From assembly GCA_016744675.1 (NCBI GenBank), contig JADGDX010000012.1, positions 1 through 51,218 on the forward strand: 51,218 nt of DNA. The letters run 5' to 3'. Under the pieces are notes generated by a model. That model was given only the letters and a program-made list of their open reading frames with translations, did not search any database and was not told the origin of the DNA. Positions within the stretch are counted from its first letter, which is position 1. Each line of letters starts with the position of its first letter. Of the stretch, positions 8,442-17,500 are shown in pieces. A program made the translations under genes and the position numbers. Source of the stretch: Desulfuromusa sp. (GTDB lineage Bacteria; Desulfobacterota; Desulfuromonadia; Desulfuromonadales; Geopsychrobacteraceae).

Positions 8442-9044
8442 CTAAAGCTTATCAGCTTCTTCTGCTAGATACGAAGCAACTCCCGCACCATCAGCAACCA
8501 TCCCTTTATCGCCCTGATTCCACCCTGCAGGGCAAACTTCGCCATGTTTTTCATGGAACTGCACAGCGTCAACCATCCTTAACATTTCATCGATATTCCG
8601 TCCCAGAGGAAGATCGTTAACAACCTGATGGCGTACAATTCCTTCTTTGTCAATCAGGAAAGATCCACGTAAAGCAACACCAGCCGGCCCAAATTCTACA
8701 TCATATTCACGGCAGATATCATGTTTAACGTCAGCTATCAGAGGATAATTGACTGGTCCGATACCACCGTCATCAATGGCCGTATTGCGCCATGCCGCAT
8801 GAGTAAACTGTGAATCAATAGAACAACCAAGAACCTGAACACCTCTTTTCTCAAACTCAGCGATGCGATGACTAAAAGCAATCAGCTCCGTTGGGCAGAC
8901 AAAAGTGAAATCGAGAGGATAAAAAAACAACACAATGTGCTTCCCTGTATAATCCGAGAGGGAAAATTCATCGTTGATCATTCCATCGGCCATAACAGCC
9001 GACGCAGTAAACTCAGGGGCTTTCTTTCCAACCAAAACACTCAT
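8442..9044 (-). CDS. Typical 2-Cys peroxiredoxin (AhpC/Prx1 family)
   Basis: Thiol peroxidase that reduces hydrogen peroxide and organic hydroperoxides; 200 residues, the normal length. The peroxidatic cysteine is C50 in FYPLDFTFVCPTE and the resolving cysteine is C171 in GEVCPAG. The GGIG motif (93-96) is present, while the C-terminal YF motif of sensitive eukaryotic enzymes is not. AAGGAG precedes the ATG. It is probably its own transcription unit, with a promoter between xerC and its start and a hairpin terminator behind. No dedicated reductase (AhpF) is adjacent, so the electron donor is unknown, probably thioredoxin. Confidence 0.95.
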   Translation of the reverse strand: MSVLVGKKAPEFTASAVMADGMINDEFSLSDYTGKHIVLFFYPLDFTFVCPTELIAFSHRIAEFEKRGVQVLGCSIDSQFTHAAWRNTAIDDGGIGPVNYPLIADVKHDICREYDVEFGPAGVALRGSFLIDKEGIVRHQVVNDLPLGRNIDEMLRMVDAVQFHEKHGEVCPAGWNQGDKGMVADGAGVASYLAEEADKL

Positions 9045-9089
9045 AGCAGTACTCCTTACTTAAAGGTTATTATTATTAATTGAGGCAGC

Positions 9090-9117
9090 ATCTTAACAAC
9101 AATAGATAACCAGTCAA
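9090..9117 (-). promoter_or_regulatory. Candidate peroxiredoxin promoter
   Basis: The minus strand shows TTGACT (9112-9117), a 16-bp spacer and TAAGAT, about 46-73 bp upstream of the ATG. The -35 box is good and the -10 box matches consensus at four of six positions. Confidence 0.4.
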
Positions 9118-9130
9118 GTAATCATTACAA
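9116..9130 (-). promoter_or_regulatory. PerR/Fur-box-like palindrome upstream of the peroxiredoxin
   Basis: The minus strand reads TTGTAATGATTACTT, which contains a perfect 5-1-5 palindrome (GTAAT-G-ATTAC). It matches the Bacillus PerR consensus TTATAATNATTATAA at 11 of 14 defined positions. It abuts and overlaps the -35 box by 2 bp, a plausible operator position for a peroxide-responsive gene. This is a single site judged by eye. Confidence 0.35.
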
Positions 9131-9136
9131 TTATTG

Positions 9137-10036
9137 TCACTTTTTGCGACTACGAGGATGACACTGGTCATAAACATCGGTCAAATGAGAAAAACTGACT
9201 TTAGTATACTTCTGTGTTGTCGACAAAGAAGCATGGCCAAGAAGTTCCTGAATAGCACGCAAATCTGCCCCTGCATCAAGTAAATGTGTCGCAAATGAGT
9301 GACGCAAGGCGTGTGGAGTGACGTCAGTTGGCAAATTAAACTCTAACAAACGTTTTTTCATATTGCGCTGGACACTCCGTGGTGTTAATCGCCCACCACG
9401 ATGATTAAGGAACAAAGGGTCTTGTCGGCTCAAATCACCTCTTTCGGCAAGATAACTCCCCAAAGCACCACACGCCTGACGACCAATAGGCAAAAGCCGC
9501 TCCTTGTTTCCCTTTCCGAGAACCCGAACTTGAGAGGTTTCCAGATCAACCCCCCCCACATTGAGTTGAGTCAATTCTCCAACCCGTAACCCACATGAAT
9601 AGATCAATTCAAAGATCGCGAGATCCCGGAGTATCAGTACAAATTGCCCCGAAGTGGAACTCTCAAGAAGATGGCCAACTTGCTCTGCGCTAAGCACCTT
9701 AGGTAAATATTGTTCCTGACGAGGAGTTGAGAGGGTCTCAATCGGCGAATCGTTCAACACCCCTTCACGGACTAAAAAGCGAAAGAAAGCTTTCAGTGCT
9801 GAAAGCTTACGGGCAATACTGGTCCGACTGCACATCTTGTGTAACTGTGCGAGATATTGCCGCAAAAGCAGCAATTCAACCCCCCTTAACACTTCCAATG
9901 GATCTATTATCTCTTTATGTGAGGTTAAGAAGCTGCAGAATTGGCTGAGATCCCTCATATACGCTTCGACAGTTCGCGGGGACAAGTTCCGCTCAATCGC
10001 TAGGTGATGTTCAAATCGATCTATATATTGTTTCAC
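9137..10036 (-). CDS. xerC: Tyrosine recombinase XerC
   Basis: Site-specific recombinase that resolves chromosome dimers at dif, normally together with XerD. The start is placed at the GTG at 10036 (299 residues), which follows GGAG by 6 nt and gives MKQYIDRFEHHLAIERNLS, matching XerC N-termini; a TTG at 10081 would add 15 poorly supported residues. The SAM-like core-binding domain covers about residues 1-90. Catalytic residues on this numbering are R151 (SCGLRVGEL), K175, H242/R245 (HALRHSF), H268 (LLGHAS) and Y277 (TQKYT). XerC versus XerD cannot be fully decided without a tree. Confidence 0.88.
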   Translation of the reverse strand: MKQYIDRFEHHLAIERNLSPRTVEAYMRDLSQFCSFLTSHKEIIDPLEVLRGVELLLLRQYLAQLHKMCSRTSIARKLSALKAFFRFLVREGVLNDSPIETLSTPRQEQYLPKVLSAEQVGHLLESSTSGQFVLILRDLAIFELIYSCGLRVGELTQLNVGGVDLETSQVRVLGKGNKERLLPIGRQACGALGSYLAERGDLSRQDPLFLNHRGGRLTPRSVQRNMKKRLLEFNLPTDVTPHALRHSFATHLLDAGADLRAIQELLGHASLSTTQKYTKVSFSHLTDVYDQCHPRSRKK

Positions 10037-10190
10037 AATAATCTCCAACGATCTTGCGTTCACCACATCCAGCAAACTCAAGCAATTGACGGCGCCACAT
10101 CAGCATGCGATACTTCAAAGAGCATCTTGATGAAGAACAAGTGACACTCCCAAAAGACAATAGCAATTTTTCGGCTCTGGAGAAAACCCT

Positions 10191-11048
10191 GTGATCACAA
10201 CCCTACTACTAGCCCTGCTTTCTATTGCGATTTTGGGCTTATTGACTTTTGTTCTGTTCGTTGTCCTTCTCAGTTACAGTATCTGCTGGTACGAATATTC
10301 CAACGCCAATCCTACCCTTGCAAGCAAAAGATTCAGTCTAAAAAATCTCAAGCTGATATTAAATCTTATCTTACCTGAGGTTTTCTTCGATTTTATGACA
10401 ATTACGACAATCCCTTTTGGCCTAATCAACAAGGGAAATCAAACTTTGGTACGGAATGAAACCCCCGTCTTGCTTCTTCACGGTTTATTTGTCAATCAAG
10501 CCTGCTGGTTCTGGTTTAAATCCCGGCTAAAAAAACAAGGGTTCAATAATATTGTCACTATAAATCTTTCTTCATGGCACAGTGAAGAAGTTCTTACTGA
10601 ACTCCTAGCAAAAAAAATCGACGAACTTCGGCACCAACTCGGTGTCAATAAAGTCCACCTAGTCGGACATTCTATGGGAGGGATGATTGCCCGTAACTAT
10701 GTTCAACTTCGCGGCGGGCATGACAAAGTAGACCAACTGATCTGCCTGGGATCTCCCCACCATGGTTCCAAGCTCGCAACTTTTTCAGTCGACCCATTAG
10801 GAAAGCGACTGATTCCAAACTCAACTTTCCTCCAGCGATTGAACAGTGCTCCGACTCCGGAGGAAATTAGTTTCACCAATATCTACACCAATAAAGACAA
10901 CATGGTTCTCCCAAATGCTAACAATCATTTAAACTGGGGCAAAGCGGTCGAACTTGATGGCATGGGGCATACCTCACTTATCTACCGGAAAGAGTCTATC
11001 CATGCAACTATTGAAGCACTGAAAGAGGCAACGGCACCCTCAACCTAA
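10191..11048 (+). CDS. Membrane-anchored alpha/beta hydrolase (lipase/PGAP1-like)
   Basis: Alpha/beta-fold hydrolase of 285 residues. An N-terminal hydrophobic segment (about residues 2-33) should act as a membrane anchor. The oxyanion region LLLHGLFVN lies near residue 98, the nucleophile elbow GHSMGG near 159-164, and a late histidine in GMGHTSL completes a likely triad. The elbow and fold resemble triacylglycerol lipases and PGAP1-like esterases; the substrate is unknown. It starts with GTG 8 nt after GGAG. The DUF362 gene follows after 45 bp, so the two may be cotranscribed. Confidence 0.8.
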   Translation: MITTLLLALLSIAILGLLTFVLFVVLLSYSICWYEYSNANPTLASKRFSLKNLKLILNLILPEVFFDFMTITTIPFGLINKGNQTLVRNETPVLLLHGLFVNQACWFWFKSRLKKQGFNNIVTINLSSWHSEEVLTELLAKKIDELRHQLGVNKVHLVGHSMGGMIARNYVQLRGGHDKVDQLICLGSPHHGSKLATFSVDPLGKRLIPNSTFLQRLNSAPTPEEISFTNIYTNKDNMVLPNANNHLNWGKAVELDGMGHTSLIYRKESIHATIEALKEATAPST

Positions 11049-11093
11049 TCGATTACTTGCTTCCAACCTATCTTCCGACTAAAGGACTTTTCG

Positions 11094-12260
11094 TTGCCAT
11101 CCCCTTCTCATCCTGAAGACAGTCGGGTTTCCCTGCAAAAGCTGGAGTCCTATAAACCAGAAGAAACACTGCAGGCAATGGAAGACCTTCTTGAACCACT
11201 TGGTGGGATGTCAGCCTTCGTCAAGCCGGGACAAAAGGTTCTTCTTAAACCAAACCTACTTTCGGGCAAAACACCCGAAAAAGCCGTCACGACTCATCCG
11301 GAAATTGTCCGTGCAGTGATTCAATTAGTCCAAAAGTCCGGTGGGAATGTGTCCATAGGAGATTCTCCCGGAATTGGCAGCCCGGAAAATGTCGCACGCA
11401 AAAGCGGTATCCTCAGTGTTGTCGAAGAGACAGGATGTCGTTTTGTCCCCTTTGAAACCTCGGTAACAATCCACCCCAAAAATGGAACTTTTCAGCAATT
11501 TGAGGTTGCCCAAGACATTCTTGATGCGGATGTCATCATCAACCTCCCCAAACTAAAAACCCACCAGATGATGGGACTCACCTGTGGGGTCAAAAATATG
11601 TTCGGAGCTGTGGTCGGTTTGCGCAAACCCCGACTGCACCTTCAAGCCGGAACCGACAAAGAATTTTTTGCCCTGATGTTGCTCGAACTCTGCGAAGCCT
11701 TGGCTCCGACACTGACCATCGTTGATGCGGTCATCGGAATGGAAGGGGAAGGCCCCGGCAGCGGCGATCCGGTACAAATTGGAGCGTTGTTAGCTGGTCG
11801 TCATCCACAAGCGGTCGACACAGTTGCAACAGAATTAGTTGGCTTAAAACCCCATCAGGTTTGGACTCAACAAGAAGCGATTAAAACAAAGCGGCCCTAT
11901 ACAAATCTGGATCAGCTGGAACTCAGTGGTCCCTTACTCGACTCACTAAGAATAAAAAACTTCCAGCCGGCAAAAATGACCGATGTTAATTTTGGACTTA
12001 AGGGACGATTAAAAGATTCTCTAAAAAATGCCCTAACGGCACGCCCCGTGCCCAACCACAACCTCTGCAAGCGCTGCAATGACTGCGTCATTCACTGCCC
12101 TCCCGAGGCCATGGAAATTAAACATAATAAATTGCAAATCGACTATAATCTTTGCATTCGCTGTTTTTGCTGTCAGGAACTTTGCCCGCATGGAGCACTC
12201 ATGACCAAGCAGGGAATCTTGCTCCGATTGAGCAGCGTCCTACAAAAGAAAAATAACTAA
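11094..12260 (+). CDS. DUF362 domain protein with C-terminal 2x[4Fe-4S] ferredoxin domain
   Basis: Protein of 388 residues. The DUF362 part (about residues 40-250) includes VLLKPNLLSGK, IGDSPG and NLPKLKTHQMMGLTCGVKN, typical of the family. A bacterial ferredoxin module follows with CKRCNDCVIHCP (from C325) and CIRCFCCQELCP (from C354), enough cysteines for two [4Fe-4S] clusters. The family is common in anaerobes, but its reaction is not established; an electron-transfer role is inferred. The start is a TTG preceded by AAAGGA at 7-bp spacing. Confidence 0.85.
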   Translation: MPSPSHPEDSRVSLQKLESYKPEETLQAMEDLLEPLGGMSAFVKPGQKVLLKPNLLSGKTPEKAVTTHPEIVRAVIQLVQKSGGNVSIGDSPGIGSPENVARKSGILSVVEETGCRFVPFETSVTIHPKNGTFQQFEVAQDILDADVIINLPKLKTHQMMGLTCGVKNMFGAVVGLRKPRLHLQAGTDKEFFALMLLELCEALAPTLTIVDAVIGMEGEGPGSGDPVQIGALLAGRHPQAVDTVATELVGLKPHQVWTQQEAIKTKRPYTNLDQLELSGPLLDSLRIKNFQPAKMTDVNFGLKGRLKDSLKNALTARPVPNHNLCKRCNDCVIHCPPEAMEIKHNKLQIDYNLCIRCFCCQELCPHGALMTKQGILLRLSSVLQKKNN

Positions 12261-12302
12261 ACGCGTTATTGCTATCAATTTTTTATTCAACAGGAACACA
12301 CT

Positions 12303-12809
12303 ATGAGTCAAAAAATTAACATTCAATATGACCTCAATGAAAAAATCTGGCGCATTTTTTATAATGCTTATTATTCATCCGACAAACGCTTCAAACTACG
12401 ATTCTTCTATGGAACTGTCTGCTGGATTATTGGTGTTTGTGGACTCCTTGGTTTATTTGATAATCAACTCGTAGCCTTCGGCATGATTGCCTTTGGTCTT
12501 TATTGTGTTTTTGCCAAGCAATATCTGGTCAATAAAGCACTGAAAAAAATCAAAGGAAAACCTCATTTCCCGGGAAAGATTAATTACAGCATAGACGCGG
12601 ATAAAATTGCCGGAATTGAGCAGGACAAAGAGTTTGAATTTTACTGGGATACATTTTATGGGTACCGCGATGCCACTCCAGGGCTCATGCTGTACCTGAA
12701 AGAGGCCTCTTTCTTTTTCATCCCCAACGAAGCAATGACTGGTGACAACAAGCAAGAAATGATCAATATCCTAAAGGCAAATAAAGTTCTCGACTTAAAT
12801 AATAAATAA
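12303..12809 (+). CDS. YcxB-like membrane protein
   Basis: Protein of 168 residues. Two hydrophobic segments lie close together (about residues 38-52 and 57-72), followed by a soluble domain with conserved-looking FYWDTF and FFFIPNEAM elements. This is the layout of YcxB-family proteins, whose function is unknown. An AGGAA ribosome site precedes the ATG. It ends just before a bidirectional terminator and is convergent with the NifU-type gene. Family membership is from memory of the domain pattern. Confidence 0.6.
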   Translation: MSQKINIQYDLNEKIWRIFYNAYYSSDKRFKLRFFYGTVCWIIGVCGLLGLFDNQLVAFGMIAFGLYCVFAKQYLVNKALKKIKGKPHFPGKINYSIDADKIAGIEQDKEFEFYWDTFYGYRDATPGLMLYLKEASFFFIPNEAMTGDNKQEMINILKANKVLDLNNK

Positions 12810-12823
12810 AAGACTACGCGCAT

Positions 12824-12864
12824 AAAAAATGACCCACAAAAAACAAATTTGTGGGTCATTTTTT
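12824..12864. terminator. Bidirectional terminator between the YcxB-like and NifU-type genes
   Basis: A 13-bp perfect stem (12828-12840 with 12848-12860, containing GACCCAC/GTGGGTC) has a 7-nt loop. An A run stands on the left and a T run on the right, so it can work for both convergent genes. Confidence 0.92.
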
Positions 12865-12889
12865 CTTTAATTTTCATTTCAGCCCCGGA

Positions 12890-13114
12890 TCAACGGACCT
12901 GAACAACTTCTTTCACTTCTGGGATCTGCTCCATCAAGTTACGCTCAATCCCCATTTTCAAAGTCATTGTTGACATCGGGCATGAGCCACATGCTCCCGT
13001 CAACTTAACACTAACAACACCTTCAGCCGAAACATCCACAAGCTCAACATCACCGCCATCAGCCTGCAGGGTGGGACGAACCATATCTAAAACTTCTTCA
13101 ACACGCGCTCTCAT
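12890..13114 (-). CDS. NifU C-terminal-domain Fe-S scaffold protein (Nfu type)
   Basis: Stand-alone Nfu domain of 74 residues. The [10 protein letters not shown] motif supplies the CxxC pair (C42, C45) that binds a [4Fe-4S] cluster at a dimer interface for delivery to apoproteins. The [11 protein letters not shown] segment is also diagnostic. It follows the midA-like gene on the same strand after 88 bp, and a candidate promoter lies in that gap. It has no IscA-like domain, unlike E. coli NfuA. Confidence 0.92.
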   Translation of the reverse strand: MRARVEEVLDMVRPTLQADGGDVELVDVSAEGVVSVKLTGACGSCPMSTMTLKMGIERNLMEQIPEVKEVVQVR

Positions 13115-13152
13115 CAGATTATATCCTCCGTTAATTATGAGTTTATCAGTAA

Positions 13153-13182
13153 AGTATATATGAGATTGTATTTTTTTTGCAA
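13153..13182 (-). promoter_or_regulatory. Candidate promoter of the NifU-type gene
   Basis: The minus strand has TTGCAA (13177-13182), an 18-bp spacer and TATACT (13153-13158), about 40 bp before the ATG. The flanks are strongly AT-rich. Confidence 0.4.
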
Positions 13183-13202
13183 GTCAACAGATGGCGCCGC
13201 AA

Positions 13203-14369
13203 TCAAAATGCCCCAGGAGGCAAGCCAATATCACGGATACGTTTTTGACACAGCAGTTGAGGTATCCCAACATTTTTCCCCTGGATTAGCACCTTAAAGC
13301 TCTCGCCCATTCCACCTTCTGGCAGGATCAAGGTCTTCAAGTTCATCCGTAAAGCCTGTGCTTTTTGAGGATCGGTTTCTTGGTTTTCCATATTAATCAA
13401 CATCTCAAGAAAACCAAGTCCCATCAAAAATTGATACTGATGCCCAAAATAAATGACATCCAAGCCGTTGCGACAACCCACATCTTGCAATGTCGAAAAA
13501 TCGATATGTGAGGTTATATCCTGGGCGCCAACCCGCTGATAGGGGTCATCATTAGTCTGATGTTGATGATAACAAAGGAGGGTCCCACCATGGCGGTACG
13601 GTGCGTAGAGTTCTTCGGCTAAATAACCGTAGTCAACCGTCAAGACAAATCCACGCTCAAGGATAGACGCGACACCTTCAATCCAATCGCAAGCAGCCAA
13701 ATTTACTTCACAACGATTTCCCTCTGCCGGATCTACCCCAATTCGTTGGAAATAATCTGTAATGGCATGACAAGAAAGAGGCCGAAGCTCTTCACAAAAG
13801 CCTTCCCCATCGTTGATGACATAAACTTCCTGAAGATGACCCGCTCTCTTTTCAACCAAATGAACAGGAAAAGCATCGAGCAATTCATTGCTGAGAAAAC
13901 ACCCTTCCATCCCTTTCAGATCGGACAAATCACACCAAACAACTCGACCCGCAAGACAATGATGTTGCAAGACCTCTTCTTGGCGATGGCGATTATCAGG
14001 GCTAATTTCAATCAGTCGATACTCCAACTGTCGGTAAAATTCTGGATGTTCCGTCTCGAGAGTATCCAGAATATCAAGGCAAAGATGACCTTCTCCTGCC
14101 CCCTGCTCAGCAATCGTGAAACACTTTCCACCTAAAAGTTCCCACATCTGCACCAGTTGTCGCGCAATCAACCGTCCGAAACACGAATGAACACTCGATG
14201 AAGTAAAAAAGTCCCCCTTTTTACCAATTCGAGTTCTCACCGTATTGTAATATCCAAATTCTGAATGATAAAGAGCCTGCTCCATAAAGTTGGAAAACGG
14301 AATTCCGGAAGCAGAAGCAATCTGTTGCTGCAAACTGGTAACAAGTCCTGATATCTGTTTTTCTGTCAT
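13203..14369 (-). CDS. MidA/NDUFAF7-like SAM-dependent methyltransferase (DUF185)
   Basis: Class I methyltransferase of the DUF185 family, 388 residues from the ATG at 14369. That ATG has GGTGGG 6 nt upstream and avoids an unusual 21-residue N-terminal extension in the longer frame. The family-typical opening FSNFMEQALYHSEFGYY is followed by GKKGDFFTSSSVHSCFG and the SAM-binding IAEQGAGEGHL. The eukaryotic member NDUFAF7 dimethylates an arginine of complex I subunit NDUFS2; the bacterial substrate is not established. Confidence 0.87.
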   Translation of the reverse strand: MTEKQISGLVTSLQQQIASASGIPFSNFMEQALYHSEFGYYNTVRTRIGKKGDFFTSSSVHSCFGRLIARQLVQMWELLGGKCFTIAEQGAGEGHLCLDILDTLETEHPEFYRQLEYRLIEISPDNRHRQEEVLQHHCLAGRVVWCDLSDLKGMEGCFLSNELLDAFPVHLVEKRAGHLQEVYVINDGEGFCEELRPLSCHAITDYFQRIGVDPAEGNRCEVNLAACDWIEGVASILERGFVLTVDYGYLAEELYAPYRHGGTLLCYHQHQTNDDPYQRVGAQDITSHIDFSTLQDVGCRNGLDVIYFGHQYQFLMGLGFLEMLINMENQETDPQKAQALRMNLKTLILPEGGMGESFKVLIQGKNVGIPQLLCQKRIRDIGLPPGAF

Positions 14370-14553
14370 AAAATACCCACCAATATTCAAACGAAAGATT
14401 GAAACTATATCCTCCACAAAAGCCAAAGACAAGGGATAAAGCCGTCACAAACTCTTGAACTTGAGGGGGATTCATGTCATTATCTGGCGCTAAGTAAAAT
14501 CAGTCTATATCAAAGATTGACCAACTCACATATTTAATACTGGAGAGAGTCAT

Positions 14554-15360
14554 ATGGCGATCATTACCATTTCACGAGAAATGGGCAGCGGCGGGATTCC
14601 GATTGTCCATCAGGTTGCAAAAGAACTTGGCTATACGCTGGTTGATGGTGATGTCATCAGAGAAGCGGCTGAAAACTATGACTTGTCTCAAGAAGCTCTA
14701 CAGCAAATCGACGAAAAGCCCCCCGCATTCATTGACAATCTTGATCGGCAAATTGAACTAAACATGAACCGGATTCAATTGATTGTTCTGGAACAGGCGC
14801 TCAAGGGAGATGTCGTCATTTACGGCCGCGGCGGCCAGGACTTACTTCCCAACATCAGCAGCGTCTTGCGAGTTCGGGTTATTGCCCCCTTTGAAGAGCG
14901 AGTTGAGCGTTGGGCTCAGCGCGAATGGATCGATCCTGACTTAGCCCGCTCCTTAGTAAGAAAGAGCGATCAGCAACGAGCAGGCTTTATTAAGTACTAC
15001 TTTGATCGCAATTGGACAAACCCCATCGAGTACGACATGGTCATCAACACCACGCGAGTTTCAGTTGAGATGGCGACTAAACTTATTGCAGAAGCAATCA
15101 AGGACCCATATCTGATCGAGAAAGACCATACATGTAAAACCAGAATCAAAGACCTGATCATCCAGAAAAAAATTCAAATTGCCCGACTCGATGATGAGCG
15201 AATCAAAGATATCTGGTTCAACATTGATGTTGCGGGTTGCCATGTCACCCTCTCAGGCCACGTTTACAGCGAAGCTGAGCGTCAGGCTGTTATTGATGAT
15301 ACGGAAAAAGTTGAGGAAGTGACCGGTGTCACCGATAATCTGAAAATTATCAACTACTGA
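14554..15360 (+). CDS. Cytidylate kinase-like protein fused to a BON domain
   Basis: Protein of 268 residues. The first roughly 195 residues form a cytidylate-kinase-like P-loop domain with opening MAIITISREMGSGG (the loop GSGGIPI lacks the classical GKS/T end), VDGDVIREAA and VIYGRGGQ. The last 75 residues (from about 195) resemble a BON domain, with VTLSGHVYSEAERQAV and VTGVTDNLKI. BON domains usually sit in periplasmic or membrane-associated proteins, yet no signal peptide is visible here. The substrate is unknown; the family has stand-alone members annotated as cytidylate kinase-like. GGAGAG precedes the ATG. Confidence 0.8.
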   Translation: MAIITISREMGSGGIPIVHQVAKELGYTLVDGDVIREAAENYDLSQEALQQIDEKPPAFIDNLDRQIELNMNRIQLIVLEQALKGDVVIYGRGGQDLLPNISSVLRVRVIAPFEERVERWAQREWIDPDLARSLVRKSDQQRAGFIKYYFDRNWTNPIEYDMVINTTRVSVEMATKLIAEAIKDPYLIEKDHTCKTRIKDLIIQKKIQIARLDDERIKDIWFNIDVAGCHVTLSGHVYSEAERQAVIDDTEKVEEVTGVTDNLKIINY

Positions 15361-15400
15361 TTCTTTCAGTTTTTTAAATACACAACATAATTAGTAACAA

Positions 15401-15425
15401 AACGCCGGCGTTGCCGGCGTTTTAC
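15401..15425 (+). terminator. GC-rich hairpin terminator after the kinase-BON gene
   Basis: A 9-bp stem (AACGCCGGC/GCCGGCGTT) with a GTT loop is followed by a short T-rich stretch. It lies 41 bp past the stop codon and ends about 30 bp before yebC. Termination may be partial because the T run is short. Confidence 0.7.
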
Positions 15426-15455
15426 TTAATCAAAAATAGTAAGGAGCAAATCATT

Positions 15456-16205
15456 ATGGCTGGACATAGCAAATGGGCCAATATCAAACACCGCAAAGGC
15501 GCGCAGGATGCAAAGCGCGGTAAAATTTTCACCAAACTCATCAAAGAAGTGACTGTTGCGGCAAAAATTGGCGGTGCGGACCTCGAAGCTAATGCACGTC
15601 TGCGTCTGGCTGTTGATAAAGCAAAGCAGGCAAATATGCCCAAAGACAACATTGATCGCGGCATTAAAAAAGGGACAGGCGATCTCGATGGTGTCACCTA
15701 CGAAGAAGATATCTTTGAAGGATATGGACCAGGTGGTGTTGCTGTCATTGTTGAATTTATGACCGACAACAGAACTCGCACCGTTGCGGATGTGCGTCAT
15801 GCCTTTAATAAATATGGCGGAAGCCTCGGAGTCAGTGGATCTGTTGCATTTATGTTTGACCGCAAAGGGCAAATTATCTTTTCTGATGACAATGACTTTG
15901 ACACTATTTTTGAAGCAGCGCTCGAAGCCGGAGCGGAAGATGTGAAAGAAGAGGATGGCGTCATTGAAATCGTGACTGATCCCGCCGATTTTGAAACTGT
16001 TAAAAATAGCCTTGATGAGCAGGAGTTTAAGTACCTGTCAGCTGAAGTCACCATGATTCCACAAAACCTTAATCCCGTTGAAGGGAAACAAGCTGAATCC
16101 TTGATGAAAATGATTGATGTTTTGGAAGACAATGATGATGTTCAGAACGTTCATGCTAATTTTGACATCTCAGACGAAGAGATGGAAAGAGTCATGAGCT
16201 TATAG
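15456..16205 (+). CDS. yebC: YebC/TACO1-family protein
   Basis: YebC/PmpR/TACO1-family protein of 249 residues, the usual length. The start ATG follows AAGGAG by 9 nt and gives the diagnostic [19 protein letters not shown]; a longer in-frame TTG lies inside the upstream hairpin and is not used. Family members are described as transcriptional regulators and, more recently, as translation factors relieving ribosome stalling at proline-rich stretches. It is followed after 169 bp by ruvC, an order seen in many proteobacteria. Confidence 0.95.
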   Translation: MAGHSKWANIKHRKGAQDAKRGKIFTKLIKEVTVAAKIGGADLEANARLRLAVDKAKQANMPKDNIDRGIKKGTGDLDGVTYEEDIFEGYGPGGVAVIVEFMTDNRTRTVADVRHAFNKYGGSLGVSGSVAFMFDRKGQIIFSDDNDFDTIFEAALEAGAEDVKEEDGVIEIVTDPADFETVKNSLDEQEFKYLSAEVTMIPQNLNPVEGKQAESLMKMIDVLEDNDDVQNVHANFDISDEEMERVMSL

Positions 16206-16374
16206 CGTCGTAATAATCTCCGCTTTCTGACGTTGCGATCGTTTCATACGGTCTTAATATCCGTGGGAATGCATTTGCCACCGAAATAAATCAAGCTTTG
16301 CAAGTCGTTTTTCTTACTGATTCGCCACGTCTCGGTTAGAATACGTTAGAAAGATTTTGGAGTATTTTTAAGCT

Positions 16375-16893
16375 ATGCGTATTTTAGGGATTGATCCTGG
16401 AAGTAAAGCAACTGGGTATGGATTTATAGAGCAGCAGGGAAACCGGTTGATCCATCTCGACAACGGAGCAATCTTTACCCAGAGCAAAGACACGTTGCCG
16501 GTGCGCCTACAGATCATCTATCAGAAGCTTTGTGATCTGATCGATAAATACAACCCTGAAGCAGTTGCAGTGGAACAGGTTTTTATGGCACGCAACCCCG
16601 CCTCAGCCCTAAAGCTGGGACATGCTCGTGGAATAGCTCTGCTAGCTGGAATCAATGCCGGTCTTCCGGTGGCTGAGTATTCTGCACTGCAAGTCAAGGG
16701 AGCCGTTGTCGGTTATGGCCGTGCAGGAAAAAACCAAGTTCAGCACATGACAAAAACCCTGCTCAATCTGCCTGAGATTGCCCAAGAAGACGCCTCTGAC
16801 GCACTTGCCGTTGCAATTTGTCATGCGCACAGTCATCACTTAGATCGTAAGATTATGCAAACAACAAAAAGCCCCCGGGGAAAACAATCATGA
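16375..16893 (+). CDS. ruvC: Holliday junction endonuclease RuvC
   Basis: Homodimeric resolvase that cuts Holliday junctions symmetrically after RuvAB branch migration; 172 residues. The RNase-H-like fold is marked by GIDPGS with D7, AVEQVF with E67, and [15 protein letters not shown] supplying D139 and D142, the acidic metal site. GGAG lies 11 nt before the ATG. The stop overlaps the ruvA ATG (ATGA), so the two are coupled. Confidence 0.97.
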   Translation: MRILGIDPGSKATGYGFIEQQGNRLIHLDNGAIFTQSKDTLPVRLQIIYQKLCDLIDKYNPEAVAVEQVFMARNPASALKLGHARGIALLAGINAGLPVAEYSALQVKGAVVGYGRAGKNQVQHMTKTLLNLPEIAQEDASDALAVAICHAHSHHLDRKIMQTTKSPRGKQS

Positions 16894-17489
16894 TTGCCCT
16901 TTTAAGTGGACAGCTAGCCTTTCGCAGCCCAGAACATATTATTGTTGATGTTGCCGGGGTCGGGTACCGGGTACAGATTCCCCTTTCAACATTTTATTCA
17001 CTGCCTGAGAGTGGCAAAGTCCAACTACAGATCCACACACATGTCAAAGAAGATGCCATTAGCCTGTTCGGCTTCTTCAGTTCAAAAGAAAAAGACCTCT
17101 TTGTTCTTCTGATATCGGTTTCAGGTGTCGGACCAAAACTAGCCATCACCGTCCTCTCTCACATTCCCGCTGAAGAACTGGCTCTAGCTCTCTCTCAGGG
17201 AGACATTCCAAGGCTGGTTGCGATTCCGGGAATTGGTAAAAAAAGTGCGGAGCGACTGGTCTTAGAACTTCAGGACAAAGCGACAGCCTATGCTGTTTCT
17301 GCCTCGATTACGTCACCCACACAAAGCGTCACAACAATCGATGGTTACCACACAGATGCCCTCTCTGCTTTAGTCAACTTGGGCTATAAAGAGAGCCTGG
17401 CAAAACGTGCCCTAGCAAACGTGCAGTTGGCTCCGGAAGCCTCCCTTGAAGACATACTAAAAGCGGCACTGCAAATTCTCTTGAAATAG
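16890..17489 (+). CDS. ruvA: Holliday junction branch-migration protein RuvA
   Basis: Junction-binding tetramer that loads RuvB rings; 199 residues. Domain I (OB fold) opens with MIALLSGQL and contains DVAGVGYRV. Domain II has paired helix-hairpin-helix motifs ([14 protein letters not shown] and [15 protein letters not shown]). Domain III (residues about 150-199), which contacts RuvB, is present. It overlaps ruvC by 4 nt and precedes ruvB by 11 bp. Confidence 0.97.
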   Translation: MIALLSGQLAFRSPEHIIVDVAGVGYRVQIPLSTFYSLPESGKVQLQIHTHVKEDAISLFGFFSSKEKDLFVLLISVSGVGPKLAITVLSHIPAEELALALSQGDIPRLVAIPGIGKKSAERLVLELQDKATAYAVSASITSPTQSVTTIDGYHTDALSALVNLGYKESLAKRALANVQLAPEASLEDILKAALQILLK

Positions 17490-17500
17490 CTGGAGCAACA

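Noticed and set aside
10105-10194. A 29-codon frame just upstream of the hydrolase gene whose TGA overlaps the GTG start
   Set aside because: No ribosome site precedes its ATG, and the hydrolase has its own well-spaced GGAG. It may be chance.
15426-15872. A 148-residue minus-strand frame inside yebC
   Set aside because: A shadow of the strongly conserved yebC frame.
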